Shown one piece after another: positions 48,586-61,745 of a stretch of DNA of 64,000 nt. Location: positions 10,431,501 to 10,495,500 of the forward strand of contig JALJCS010000024.1 of assembly GCA_023055355.1 (NCBI GenBank), given 5' to 3'. Both the position numbers and the translations under genes were made by a program. Each line of letters opens with the position of its first letter. Within the stretch, counting starts at the first letter, position 1. Under the pieces are notes generated by a model. It searched no databases and was not told the DNA's origin. It saw only the letters and a program-made list of their open reading frames with translations. Source of the stretch: Agelaius tricolor. Its lineage: Eukaryota; Chordata; Aves; Passeriformes; Icteridae.

Positions 48586-51500
48586 TTATATGTACGCTTA
48601 TATATGTACACATACACACATGAACAGTTTTGCATTAAATAAACCCCACTAAAATAAAAGTGTCCTGGACACACTGATCAAAGAGCTAGTCCAGTATCCT
48701 AAAATTGTGCTGGAAGGTTACTGCAATTTCCATTCCAGACATCTGCCACATCCAGCCTCCTCTCTAAGCAGATGAAAACCAGTGGAGCCAGACGATGATG
48801 AAAAGTTGTGAGGGCAATGCAGTTAACATTTGTCCCTTAGAAAGAGAAAATGTGATTTTTTTTTTCAGCATGAGCATGTTACCAGGGCAGCAGCCACAGC
48901 ACTGCAGGGCCAGCACTGCTCTGAGCCAGGGCTGTAGCTGCAAGAGCAGCCTAGAAGAGACAACACTGGAGCTACTGCAGGAAGAACTCTCTGAATGGAA
49001 ACAGGCAGCCTACTTTGGTCAGGAGGCAGGTGGTTTTATTGAAATGTATGAACAGCAACATTTGTGAAAGGAGAAGGTTGAGTTACTCATGGCTGAAATA
49101 AGTTTATTCAGCCTTTGATGAGAAAACTTTTGTCCAATACATTATTCACTGGCATTATACAACCAGTTCTGGAAGGAATGTGTTTAGTCATACCATCTTG
49201 AAATGGCAGAATTCCGGATTTGATCCAAAATTTGACAATGTTTGAGATGATGTATACTGTAAGAAGCCTTTCTGGGTGTACTGGGATCCAAGGGTCTATA
49301 AGAAATGCCACCCATCCAGCTTTAAAATGATAATTTTTTCATGTGAGAAATGTGGATAAAATATAATTACAGCAAGGCTGTGAGAAAATAAGAGATTTTG
49401 GTGTAACTCTTAGCTGTGACCAGCAATCTCAATATTAAGTTAGCTGTTGTATAAGTGAAAAATTTACTCAGAGTAGCCTTCTAATAATAGCTTGAAACTT
49501 AGATATTTTCTTTTTAAAGTTTTAATAATTCTGGGTGAACATCCATGCAAATGCAAACATTTACAATAGAGCTTCAAGACACAGAGCAGCATTCATTATT
49601 GTACCATAATAAATAAATCCACTATAGCAGAATTATGCATTACAAATATGGATTTTATACACATGGATGTGATTAATAAAAATTGCAAGTTTCATAAATA
49701 CACCAGAGCAGTAGTGGGGTTTATTCTATTTATGGCTAAATTTGTCCCTGCAGTAACAAAAGTCCTATTGCTGAAATGATTGCCACATTCAAAGTACACA
49801 CCACTAACCACATCAAGAAACACAGAGGCATTGCAAGGGATCCCCAGGGGGAACGGGCACAGTACTGATCCCTGCACTCCTGCATCCATTCTCACATGCT
49901 GGGAATTCCTGTCCCCTTCAGTACCATTTCCTTTTCTAGCAAACTCCTGGGGACACAGGCTAACCTAGAAAAACCCAATCCATCATGATGCTGGATGAAA
50001 TAGTAATGGAAATCTGAACATATTTCATACACAATGGTATATTAGGAGGAATTAAACTCCTAATTCACACCCCATATATTCAGTTCTTTATGATGCTGCA
50101 GTTTGAAAATCCACCAACTCAGTCTGATAAATCCTTCTACTATTCTTTCTTTGTAGCCAAGACAACATACAGATGTTGTCTCTCGGAGGCTCTCTCAATG
50201 ACTCTCTGACTTACTAACATTTTTTCCTTTTTGCTGCCATCACATTCATTTGAAAATGGAAGATCTAATATAGGTTAGCATGTGAATGCTGACTGGAAGC
50301 ACTTGGTAACAATGATGTTGCTGAGGCCTGCTACCACAAGGTATAAACACCAAGCAAATCACTGATTTCATCTCCAAACAAGATGGTGTGTTTGCAGTGA
50401 TAAAGGAATGACTAGATGTACCCTCACCATGCATCACTGCTGGCTCTGCTCTGCACCAAATTAAGTCAGCACTACACTCTTGGTGCCAGATATGCTACAG
50501 AGATTCAAGGCAGCTGAAGACCCATCCCACAGACTGCTGTTCCAGGTGCTGGTGAGACAGAAGGCAGAATATTCTGGGTCTCACCTGCCTAAATAACATG
50601 TTCATGGGTGTGTGGATCATTTGGGGTTTTGCTGCAAGTTGTGAGAAGATGAGAGGCAAAAGACTCCTTGTGCCACAGTTGTGTCATTTGGGCAGTGAGC
50701 AGTGAAGTGGGACAGACACATTCAGATCTCAGCACTGCCAGCTTCAAAATAAACACTTATTCCATAACACAGCAGAGTCCTGAAACAGATCCCTAGACAA
50801 AAAATCCTAGCTAACCAGTCAGTGACACTCTGCAGGCTGAGAGAGAGCTATTTTGTCCAATCTTTCTGTCAAAAGTTTTGGTGCAGAGCAAAAGCCAAAT
50901 CCAAATCGCAGAACTTGCTCCCAAATGGAGCCAACAACCAGCTCTGGATGATCATACCTTCCCCCACCTCAGTGCAAATCAGCAAGCGTTGAACCACTAT
51001 GACTCAAAAAAAGAAAAAAAAAAGAAAAAAAATCAAGTGTTCACTTGATTAATTAATGCAAAAGAGATGAAAGAGTCAAGCCCAGTTTCCTCCTGGGACC
51101 ATGACACAGCAGACATTGCCACAAAAAGCTATGAACAACCACAATTACAATCCAGTCCTTCATTCTTTCAAGACATCTGTCACCTTTTTCAGGCTTTTCT
51201 GTGATACATTTTTAAGCTACAGACTTCTAGCAAAATACAAGTTTTGACTGCAAACTGGATAATCTAAGGAATACTTTGCCAGCCTATTTGCATAAAAGAT
51301 CTCATCAATCTGTTTTCCACCAAGAACATTCCTTAAGGGATTAGGAACAAAGGTCAGCTATAATTCTGAGCTCCACTTTTAAAATACTCACTGAGAAAAT
51401 AAAACTCATGCAAAATTAATGGAAATATACTAAAATAGTGTACTGAAGAATTTTCTTGCAATATTTGCAAGTTTTATTATATTTGGAGATCTAGCTGCCA

Positions 51501-52603
51501 ACAAAGCAAGTGTTGTAATGTTTACTGGAATATAGCACAGTTTCAGTAACATGAAATATCCACCTACCACTGCATCTCTGCTCAGATAGATTTCATGCTG
51601 GCCATTCCGCCTCTGAAAGTCAGACCATACTTTTTATTGTATCTTTATTGCAAAATCAGGAGGCAGCTCTGGCAAGTGGATGGGGTGGAAACTCTCCATT
51701 AATGTATTTGAAGGAATTTGTTCAAACTGGTCTTTGGGAGATCTGTGACACAGCTTAGTTTAGTTTGGTCTCTGAAAGTCACATCCAGATTTTGTATATA
51801 CAAAACTGTATTTTTGCATTCATACCACTCTAAATCAGAAAAGGTAACTCTGAATTTAGCCTAAAAAAGAGTAAAAAAAAGATTCAAGCCCATAATTTTA
51901 TAATTTCATAGTTACTGTGTTGACATAAAAATAGAAGTTATTCCTGCTACTTCAGTTAAATGCCAAAATGTTTAAGGAAAACAGACCCTGATTCCTGACA
52001 CATTTTTCAAAGTGAATACTATCTTTGCTTCTGTATGGCAGAAAACCTAACAGATTGATGTAATATAAAAAGTGCAAAAAGGATGCAGCATCTATCGTTG
52101 TTCCAATTTGATTTGTACTATTATTCCTACTTCCTCACCTCTCTTCCTCCTGACCTTCATGCAGATGCTGCCAGTAAACAAATTATTCTCAGCTTTAGGT
52201 TCTATAACTGCTCCCTGATCTTGTTGTGGTAAACTCTGGTACTGGATTACAACATTTTTGTGTTCAGTAACATTGGGGCACTGGAGAATTAAAAATAAAT
52301 TAAAAGCAATCAGTATGCTATTATGGATTGTATTTAGTGTTTGAAGAAAGTGGAAAATGTAGATCATAATATGAGATCAGAAGGAGAAAAGGGCAGTATG
52401 AGAAGGATACAAGGCTACTGAATGGCTGTGGACTGAAAGAAAGCACTTAAAAAGAAAACCTTTCAGACCCAAATTCCACCCTTGAATAAGCAATGGGAAC
52501 TTTACAGGGGTTTTGAATGAACAGAACTACAAAATCAGATATATGAGCAGTTCCTCTGCTCTGCCAAAAGCAAGCAGTCCACTCCTCAAATGAAATTCAC
52601 TCA

Positions 52604-52882
<279 letters not shown>

Positions 52883-53462
52883 TCAAAAGGCATGCACAGA
52901 GAGGCATTCTCTCTCCTGAGGTCAGTCCTGCAAACACACTTTGATTGTGGTGGGACTCTGAATGTTTAAGTGCTGTGCTTTAACCCCAGTGACAGCTAAG
53001 TACCATGCAGATGCTCTCTCACTCCTCTTTCCCCCAGTGAGTTGGAGAGGAGAACCAGAAAAAAGTAAAAACTTGTGGGTTGAGATATGAACAGTTTAGG
53101 AATTGAAAAAAAGGAAAGTATAATAATAGTACTAAGGATAAAAACACTAATAATTGCAATGAAAAGGAGAGAAAGAAAGAAAACCTGAGAAGAACAAGTG
53201 ATGCACAACACCAGTGCTCACCACCCCCTGAACAATGTCAAGCCTGTCCCCCAGTGGCTATCAGCCCTTCCCTTCCAAATCCCCCAGTTTATATGAGCAT
53301 GATACTTGATGGTGTGGAATATCCCTTTGGACAGTCTGGACCAGCTGTCCCAGCTGTGCTCCCCCCCAGCTCCTGGTGCAGCTCCTCACTGGCAGACAGG
53401 AGCCACTGAAGAGTCCTTGATGTAGGGTGAGCGCTGCTGAGCAGCAGCCAAAACATCAGAGT

Positions 53463-53468
53463 GTGATC
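53463..53468. repeat. Target-site duplication, left copy (GTGATC)
   Basis: GTGATC immediately before the LTR start TGTCACAG, repeated exactly after the LTR at 53852-53857. A 6-bp duplication is what class II (alpha/betaretrovirus-like) integrases typically leave. Confidence 0.85.
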
Positions 53469-53851
53469 TGTCACAGACATGTTTTATGAAAAAGCCTTTC
53501 CTTAGGATTTTTTCTCCTGAGAAGCTGAGAGGCCTCAGGAACAAAATGTAACCAATGGTTATCTGCTGCTGTGGAATGCAGCAGGTGCATCTGTGATTGG
53601 TCTCATGTGGTTGTTTCTAACTAATGGCCAATCACAGTCCAGCTGTCCAGACTGTCTTGGTCAGTCACAAGCCTTTGTTATCATTCCTTTTTCTATTCTT
53701 AGCTAGCCTTCTGAATAAATCCTTTCTTCTATTCTTTTAGTATAGGTTTAATATAATATATATCATAAAATAATAAATCAAGCCTTCTGAAACATGGAGT
53801 CAACATTCTCGTCTCTTCCCTCATCCTAAGACCCCTGTGAACACCACCAGA
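53469..53851 (+). mobile_element. Solo LTR of an endogenous retrovirus
   Basis: A 383-bp element begins TGTCACAGAC and ends CACCACCAGA, framed by identical GTGATC hexamers. It contains CCAAT-type boxes (GTAACCAATGG, GGCCAATCACAG) and two AATAAA signals at 53714-53719 and 53772-53777, which set its orientation as plus. It ends with the T/C-rich, then GACCCCTGTGAACACC, segment typical of U5. No internal viral coding sequence adjoins it, so it is a solo LTR left by recombination between the two LTRs of a provirus. The family looks like an LTR I associate with songbirds; the name is not assigned. The last dinucleotide is GA rather than CA, a probable point mutation. It lies antisense to STK32B. 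Confidence 0.85.
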
Positions 53852-53857
53852 GTGATC
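53852..53857. repeat. Target-site duplication, right copy (GTGATC)
   Basis: Exact copy of the hexamer on the other side of the solo LTR. Its intactness supports a simple insertion followed by LTR-LTR recombination. Confidence 0.85.
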
Positions 53858-55490
53858 AACATTATTCTCATCCCAAATCCAAAACACAGCACTGTTCTAG
53901 TAAGAACAAAACTAATTTATCCCAGCTGTAACCAGAACATGGGGGCAAGCAGAGCTTGAGCTACTGCCATACTACTGTCTTATTTTAAACATGGATTAAC
54001 ACCTGAATGTTGATAAAACAGAATTTAAAATACCTTTAAGATTTTTACATTCTTAAATAACCATATACTCATTCAGGTGACAAAATATCTTACAAAGTAG
54101 TACCAGTAAAATGGAAGGCCTTGAAACACACTTGGTATTTACACACATACAACTCTAGTTCAGTGCTTATGGAAAGTATCCTGGCAGCATTGAGAGCTGC
54201 TGTCTCAGGGGTATTTTCCAGATTCAATAAAAATACACAATGTTCTATTAGCTGAGTATTTTTTACAGCTTGCAGTGTAGGTCCAAATTCAATAAGGACT
54301 AAAACTGCAATTTTACTGCCTAACAATGCCTATTTTTTTCAGTCAGCACCCTATATCTTATAAAATGACAGAGTCTTCATGGTTACTGACTGAATTCTTC
54401 TGGACCCTTTCCCAGAACTGCCTGCTGAACACTCTGGGGACCAAATTTTGATGTGATTTAAATCCTGTAAATCCAAAGGTGTAGCCAGTAAATGTACAGT
54501 ATATATATACATATATAGTGTTCGGGCAAGCAGGAATTTCCATGTGTTTCTACTTACCTTGGCTATGCTGCCATTGCTCTGGTTTTTTGTGATCTGAGTG
54601 AACTGACAGAAACTCTCTGGGTTTCATTTCTAAATGCAACTGTATAAGATAGTTTTCCCAAATGGGGAATGGTAAATACCTTATTTCTGATGTGAAATCA
54701 CTCTTTTTTTATAAATTTTTTTAGAATTAATTTTGATGTGAAGTTGTATTATCTTACACCAGATATATATGGAGTGCTGAGAGGTGATCCACAACAATCG
54801 TGCCTCTTCCAGCACCTTTCCTCCCATGAGGTCTGTAATGTATGTTGGCTACAGATGTAATTCTGTTCTCCTGAACTTTAAAATTTATGCCAAGAAAATG
54901 GAAAAGAGAGGGCTTCCAGAAAATCTGTGCACACCCTCCCCCCCAGAGGCAGAAAAGTCTATATTAGATTATTTTAATTGACAGTTCCGTACAGTTTCAC
55001 TTTCATTCCCAGGCTTGCACTTACTGAAATGAGGCACTGCTCAGGGGTTGTCACAGATGGTTCATTTTGAATTTAATGCTTGTTATTCTTTCTGAACACA
55101 GTTCTGAGAAGTGACTTTCTCTCATACTCTGCTCTTCTGTTGCGTTTCCGTGTGACTGCCAAATGCCAGGAGAGGAAAGTAATTTTATTTGCATTAAGCT
55201 TACTTCTCAATAAGTGAAACCTCTGAAGCAAAATGGCAAAGTAAGTGGCACATGGTGTCTGCTCACCTCTAGAGAGGCAGAATTTTGTAACACACAAACA
55301 TATAAACAGGATAACAAAACAGAAGGCTTCAAATATATTCAAATTCCTCCAAGCATTGTGCATTACTGAGCCTGGAGCAATTGCAGAAGCAAAGCTTAAA
55401 AAAGTGTAGTTACATTCAAGACTTTTTTTTCTTTTTTGACACTTGTTATTTTAGGTGAAGAAATTGTAGCATTGAGCAGTGGTAAAATCA

Positions 55491-55690
55491 TCATCATAGA
55501 ATGGCTTTGGTTGGAAGGGGTCTTAAAAATCATCTGCTTCCAAGCCCCCTGCCATGTGTAGGGTCACCTTGCACACATTAGACCAGGTTGCTCAAAGCCC
55601 CATCCAACCTGGCCTTGAACACTTCCAAGGACTGGGCAGCCACAGTTGCTCTGGGCAACCTGTTCCAGTGCCTCACCATCCTCTGAAAAA
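55491..55690 (-). mobile_element. CR1 LINE 3'-end fragment, minus orientation
   Basis: The plus strand reads the complement of the CR1 3' UTR: CATAGAATGGCTTTGGTTGG, then AGACCAGGTTGCTCAAAGCC, CCAACCTGGCCTTGAACACT and GGGCAACCTGTTCCAGTGCC. About 200 bp, 5'-truncated, moderately decayed. Confidence 0.93.
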
Positions 55691-56694
55691 TGTTAATTTT
55701 TCTCTTCAGTTACCACTTAAGTAAGGTACAGATTTTGTTTCTTTCTTTTTTATATTATTAAAATAATTTTTGGAAAAAAATTGCAGATTGAAAACTCTAC
55801 TTAAATGGTAAGTGAAACACTGTGTTTTGTCTGGGACTAAAGAGCACTCTTGGTGCCTAAAGTCATATGGTGACATGTCAGTAGAAATGGTACTGATGCA
55901 CCTCTAGTTTTGAGATATAAATGTCCTTAGTCTTTTTTTTTTTGGGCAGAGTGTGAAAGCAGGGTAAAGAATGACTGCCATGAACTTGCTTTTAAATCCA
56001 ATGATTATTCCCTTTGTTTTTTTAAATTATGAGTATGTTGAGTATGTTTCAAAGTGAAAGTTCAGTCTAGCCAAAAGACCCATGAGAATCATCCATGGAA
56101 TGTGCAATCTTGTTCACATCCAGATAAATGCTAACACTTAGTGGAACAAGGTTTTCACTCCAAACATGTTTTTAGGCTGATGTACTCTGGTTTTCTATGC
56201 CTGTGAGTGGGGAATGGTCGTTCTTTGTCACCTGCCAGGCAAGCTTTTGTGTATTTGTAATTATTAATTATTTAAAAGAGAGATCAAACAAAGCTTTCCT
56301 ACAGGGCTCAACCAACCTGCAGCCATTCACTGCCTTGGGACCCTCAGGGAATCTCTGGGAATCCAGGCTGGGATGACAACAGATGGGTTTTGTCCAGGGG
56401 CTGTCAGATTTGCCAGTGAATCAATCTCCTGCTACTGTGCCTTGCCTCTCAGGTAAACACATGAAGTGTAATCCCTAAGGACAGAGCTATAAGGCATTCC
56501 AGAAGTAACTGTACCTCTAGAACAAAATACTTTGAACCCAATCACGAAACCCAAACAAACAAAACCCTCAACAAAACCAAAAATACCTCCAACAACACCA
56601 AAACTAAACTGGGAGACATTCAGAAGTACAGCTAATGTTTGCACTAGGCAGCCTTCCCACACAGGACACTTCTCAAATTTGTCTGGGCCATCTT

Positions 56695-56777
56695 GACTAG
56701 ATCATGATTTGCTAAGAAAGGTTGGAGCAGATGATCCTTGAGACCCTTCTACCCTTTTATTCTATGGTTCTGTGATC
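56695..56777 (+). mobile_element. CR1 LINE terminal fragment, plus orientation
   Basis: A short tail remnant: GGTTGGAGCAGATGATCCTT, then GAGACCCTTCTACCC and ATTCTATGGTTCTGTGATC. Only the last 80 or so bases of CR1 are present. Confidence 0.8.
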
Positions 56778-59700
56778 TTTCATGACCTGTGGAGGGAGCA
56801 CAAGTCAGTTTTATTTAGATGTTGAAGGTAGAATGATGTACGCCAAGACACAGTGGTTGTGAAGCTCCCTATATCCTCTCTGATGTTCTGCTCTTGCACT
56901 CAGTTATTATTTTTCTTTTGTACTGATATGTGTCTCTGGTAACTCTGCTAACCCTGCCAGAAGTGTTGTGTATACTGGTTCAGTAAAAGCTGTAGAGGCA
57001 CAGTTTGAAGGAATGCACATATTCAGCAGGGTATCAGCAGGTTTTTCCATCCCCTCTAAATTCTCTCACACCTGCCACCCATCATCATGCTCCTCTTGCA
57101 CCCCTTCTCATGGGCAGTGGTGTCTTCCCCACACAGTTGATCCAGCTGGGTCAAACCTTCATGGGTGTGATTCTCTGTCTGGATCAGACCATAGTGTGAT
57201 TAGGAACACTCCAAGACATTTTCTGGAAGGTAAAGAAATTTCCCCTAGTGAGACTGTGTCTTTGACCTGGAGGACAACTTGGGCATGGCAAACAGGAGAA
57301 GGTCTCTGGAGCTGTCAGGCACTCCACTAAGCAGATCCTGCAGCTACCAATCTCTAAGCTACTGAATGCAGAGCAGGAGTTTCTCCAGGTCCTGCTGTGC
57401 AGCTGGGTAACAAATGGTGTTATTTTCCTCCTACCCTGCTTTAAGGACTAACAGGACTTTGTGTACCAGCTTAGACAAATTTGGTTTGTCATGGTCACAA
57501 GCAATCTATTCCTATGCCTCTCTCCCTCACACAAATCTAGTGTCCTGCCTTTACATAAGAAATGAAATATTACCTTTATCTTTTTTATTCTATTGCAGTA
57601 TTTTAAGAAAAAAAAGCTTTTGATATATTGGTCTAAGAATTGAAATACACAAGTGAATATTGGCCATGGGAGAAAGGAATCTTTGAAAATGTTGCTGCTG
57701 GCTGGGGAGGGGCTGGTGGCAAATCAGACCAGTGGAGATTAGTTTTCAAGCAAACACTGTAATTTTACTTTTGTAAGCTTCTTATCTGTTCAAAGGGAAA
57801 TGACATAGAAAAGGGTTGATTGTTTTTTGAAATAAATTCAGGGGTTGTTTGAGATTTTTATGTTAACCAGGTAGTTGAGAAATACCTTCTAAATGAATTG
57901 TAACATTGTGACTTAGGTTGAAGATAAATCAATTAGTATTGAATACCAATAACACATTATTAGTTACACTAAAGACAACATTTTAATCCTCCTTGAAATG
58001 AAAGAGTAAATGACTTGAAATAATATTTCTTGTTTGTTTCCTAAGTAGTGTCATTCTCCAGTTATAGGAAAACTGTTCTAAATACAGATCCAGCCTCTGC
58101 TTTCACTTGGTTGGAGAAAAGTTTGAATGCATTATAATCATCTTTCTCCAAATTAAGATAAAATAATAAAGCCCATAGCAAACAGGGAATTGAGTTTTTG
58201 ATTATCTTCAGACTGGAAGATAAACTATTATTGAACATAGTCCTTGATGGAAACAAAGTACTCATTGAATAAGTTGTATCTGTTTTCACATTTATATCTG
58301 TATATTTGTTTTAATAATATATAATTTTCTGTATTTATATCATATTTTTATTTATTATTTGTAACTCTGTCTTCATAAAAGCAATTACAGATGAATTATT
58401 AGGATAATTTCCCCCCTTTCATTTCTTCTTTTTAGTTAACCAGGGTAATTTTTCATTTAAATCCTTCCAGTTGAGACACCCAGTATTCATATATCTTGTT
58501 TCATATGAATTACCTGGGGAAAATGACATAATGATGGATATTTTATATATGACTTAAATTAAAGATTAGAAACAGATTAGAAAAATTTCATCATTAAGAC
58601 TAAGCCTAACTTCATAATCTTGAGGTAATCAGTTAAAGCAAGATATGCACAGTTCATACATTCAGATAACACTTCTGCTTTCCACTGAATATGACAAATG
58701 ACTGATCCTTGGTGTCTCCTAACTACAAAATTAAAGAGGGGTTCTTTTCCAGTTTTCCTGGTAACACTAAAGGGACGTGGTAATTTTTTCAATGACATAA
58801 ACCCCCCACTAGTAACTGGAGATTTTCCCAGTGTAGATGTAGATGCCATTTCTTGATATGGTTACCTTGTTTTTTTTTTCTTACCAGTCCAGGTTGTGTA
58901 ATTATGTTACAGAATACTCCTCACCCACTGTAAAGCAGCAAGAGGTTTAACAAAGATTTGCTGCATTGAAAAAGAACAGGTCACTTAAAGACCTGAATAA
59001 TTTGACATTTGCCAAAGAACAGTTAGAGCAGAAAAATGACAGTTCAGAGCTCTCTTGTATGGGCATGGTGGAGTAAAATACACCCTCAATATAAGGTGGT
59101 ATAAGTATAGGATATAATATAGGTGTCAAAAAATAGCAACTTTCATCAGTCAAACATCAAATCATTTCAAACTACCCTGGGCTGAGAAGGTGTGCTGAAA
59201 ACTGTTACACCCACTGGGACTGCAAATAGCAAATACTTACCTTTGAATTACATTTTTCATAAAATGAAGTGTCCAAGCTAAGCAAATTAATGTTTTTGCT
59301 GAAGTCTGTGTGTTCTGCCAGCCAAGGACAAGCCTCAAGAGTCAAAGCCTCAAGATTTATGCACTTTGTAAATATAAATATGCAAGTATTTTGAAGGAAT
59401 GTTGGAAATGTTCCTTCATAATGGCTGTTTTGTTTGCATTTCTATAGATTTCTTTGTTATTTTGGCAAATGGATAAACATTAGTTATTGGAATTTGAGAT
59501 TTGTGCTTGCAAAGTCTTTAATAGAAGTCCATTGTTGAAAAGAAAAGGAAATATGCCTGTTTCCAAACTCAGAAGGACAAGAGTAATTTCTACAAATGTC
59601 GTTAAGAATGAAGGACAATTACTTCCTTTATTCTTCTTATATTTCTTTATAAAGATATGTAAATATCTCAATATTCTCTAAGAAAACTTTTGAGAACAGG

Positions 59701-60024
59701 GAATTTCTTCTATAAGGAATTTGGTTGTTCATGCTTACACCTTCTCAAATTCTATTTAGTGCTGAAGTGACCAAGAAAAAAATGGTAAGAAAAACGCCTA
59801 AATAAAAAGTAGCCTGAAATTAGGTTGAAAGATGGCTAGAATTTGTTTCAACAAAGATAGTAAGAGACTTATTAGCATAGTAAATATTTAGCAGTATCTC
59901 CCATGCAGGCAAGGATTATTAATTAGAGACAGCTTAGTATTTATCCTCACAAGGAAGAAAATTTTCTCTCTCCAGGAGGTTGAGAAGACCACAAATCCTC
60001 TTTGATCTAGGAAACAACTGTTCA

Positions 60025-60640
60025 TCATCTGGACATGAGCAGGCCATGTGCACTCACAGCCCAGAAAGCCAAAGCTTTCCTGGGCTGCATCCAAGGCCGT
60101 GTGGGCAGCAGGGCCAGGGAGGGGATTCTGCCCCTCTGCTCTGCTCTCCTGAGACCCCACCTGCAGGGCTCAGCACAGGGAGGACAGGGACCTGCTGGAG
60201 AAAGCCCAGAGGAGGCCACCAAGGTGATCAGAGGGATGGAGCCCCTCTTCTGTGAGGAAATGCTGAGAGAATTGGGATTGTTCAGCCTGGAAAAGAGAAG
60301 GCTTTGGGGTAACCTAATTGGGGCCTTCCAATACCTGAAGGGAGCCTACAAGAAAAAAAGCATGTAGGGACAAGACAAGGAATAGCTTTAAACTGAAGAC
60401 AAGTTTAGATTAGATATTACGAAAAAAATTCTTTACTGTGAGGGTGCTGAGGTCCTGGAACAGGTTTCCCAGAAAAGTTGTGGATGCCCCTACCCAGAAA
60501 GTGTTCAAGGCCAGGTCTGGTGCCGTTCTGATCAACCTGGTCTAGTGAAAGGCATCCCTGTCCAGGGCAGCTGGAACTAGATGAAACTTGAGGTAGGTCC
60601 CTTGCAACCCATGCCTCTCTGTGATTTTATGATCATTCCC
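60025..60640 (+). mobile_element. CR1 LINE fragment, RT C-terminus plus 3' UTR, plus orientation
   Basis: The open frame at 60035-60367 contains RT C-terminal remnants (ATKVIRGMEPLFCEE, LRELGLFSLEKRRLWGNL, FQYLKGAY). The CR1 3' region follows (AAATTCTTTACTGTGAGGGT, GTGTTCAAGGCCAGGTCTGG) up to CTCTGTGATTTTATGAT. The RT part is shifted and partly altered (the RPHLQGSAQ region differs from the usual LEYCVQFW), so it is a dead 5'-truncated copy, not a host gene. Confidence 0.92.
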
Positions 60641-61064
60641 ATGTGCACTGTCAACATTTGGCTCAGTTGAGATGCACAACTCACATGACCATGCCGTGGG
60701 CAGTCAGCAAGGGGTAATGAGCTAAACATGAAAAAGCAAAATCTAAAATACTTGTTGCTTGCTCTATTACTATGCGTTTTGCTTTCAGCTGATGAAATAA
60801 ACCTCATTACTATATTCTTGCATGCACAAACTACAGTTATTGATCAATGCTGTTTTGAAGTGTTTCAGTTCTTTCTGAGTCCTGATTATTTGAGATGGTT
60901 TGTTTTAGAGCACATTTTCTTTCACTCCTTCACCTGGTTCTAATCAATGAATGTTTTGCTCCACCTAAAAGAAGCTTCTTTATTTCTGCCTCTGATTTTC
61001 CAAATGCTAGGGGAGTAAGAGGTCATTTGAGATGTGGGTTATGGTAATAATCGTAGATTGTGAA

Positions 61065-61284
61065 AAAGGGCAGGCTAAGATTTGATGTTAGGAAGAAATT
61101 CTTTACTCAGAGGCACTGGAACACATGCTCAGAGAAGGTGAGCATGGCCCATTCATGGAAGTGTGAAAGGCCAGGTTGGATGGGGCTTTGAGCAGCCTGA
61201 TCTAGTGGGAGGTGTCCCTGCCCATTGGAAGTAGATGATCCTTAAAGTCCCTCCCAACCCTAGCCTTTCATATTCTATGAAAAT
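61065..61284 (+). mobile_element. CR1 LINE 3'-end fragment, plus orientation
   Basis: Contains GATGTTAGGAAGAAATTCTT, GAAAGGCCAGGTTGGATGGG, GTGTCCCTGCCCATTGG and the ending TCCCAACCC to ATTCTATGAAA. About 220 bp. Confidence 0.93.
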
Positions 61285-61504
61285 ATGGTATTTTGTTTGT
61301 CTTTCATCCTGGTGAAATGGTAGAGAAACCATGAGAGAAACCATATGATTAAATGTAGGTGGTCATCTACTACATGAGGAAGAGTTCTTACAATTTTCTG
61401 TTCCTTTTAGGCTGGGACTAAAGAGCTTAGACCCATGGTTTGCATAAGACCCACGGTCATGTGAGATCTTTTACACTGTGATTAAATAATGTTCACTGAA
61501 CATT

Positions 61505-61745
61505 AAAATAGACACACAGAATAATTTTGGATGGAAAAGCTCTTCAGATGTCAGGAATTCCAAATTCCAACCTCCTCAAAGCAGGGCTAATTTCAAACTA
61601 GGTCAGGTTTCCTGGGACCTGATCCAGGGCAGTTTTGAAACTCTCCAAGGATGAGAATTCCACAGCCTCTCAGGGAAGCATGTTCCAGCCACTCATTCAG
61701 TCTCGAAGAGACATTTGCTTATATCCAGTTAGGATTTATCTTCCT
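61505..61745 (-). mobile_element. CR1 LINE 3'-end fragment, minus orientation
   Basis: The plus strand shows a reversed CR1 tail of a more diverged type: AGAATAATTTTGGATGG, CAGGGCTAATTTCAAACTAG, AACTCTCCAAGGATGAGAAT and TCCACAGCCTCTCAGGGAAG. The outer limits are approximate. Confidence 0.8.

Noticed and set aside
58577..58849. 90-codon minus-strand ORF considered as a missing STK32B 5' exon or a retrocopy
   Set aside because: It lacks the glycine-rich loop, VAIK-type lysine or any STK32 N-lobe sequence, and I recognise no parent gene.
60035..60367. 110-codon plus-strand ORF
   Set aside because: Its ATKVIRG and LRELGLFSLEKRRL segments are CR1 RT remnants, followed directly by the CR1 3' UTR.
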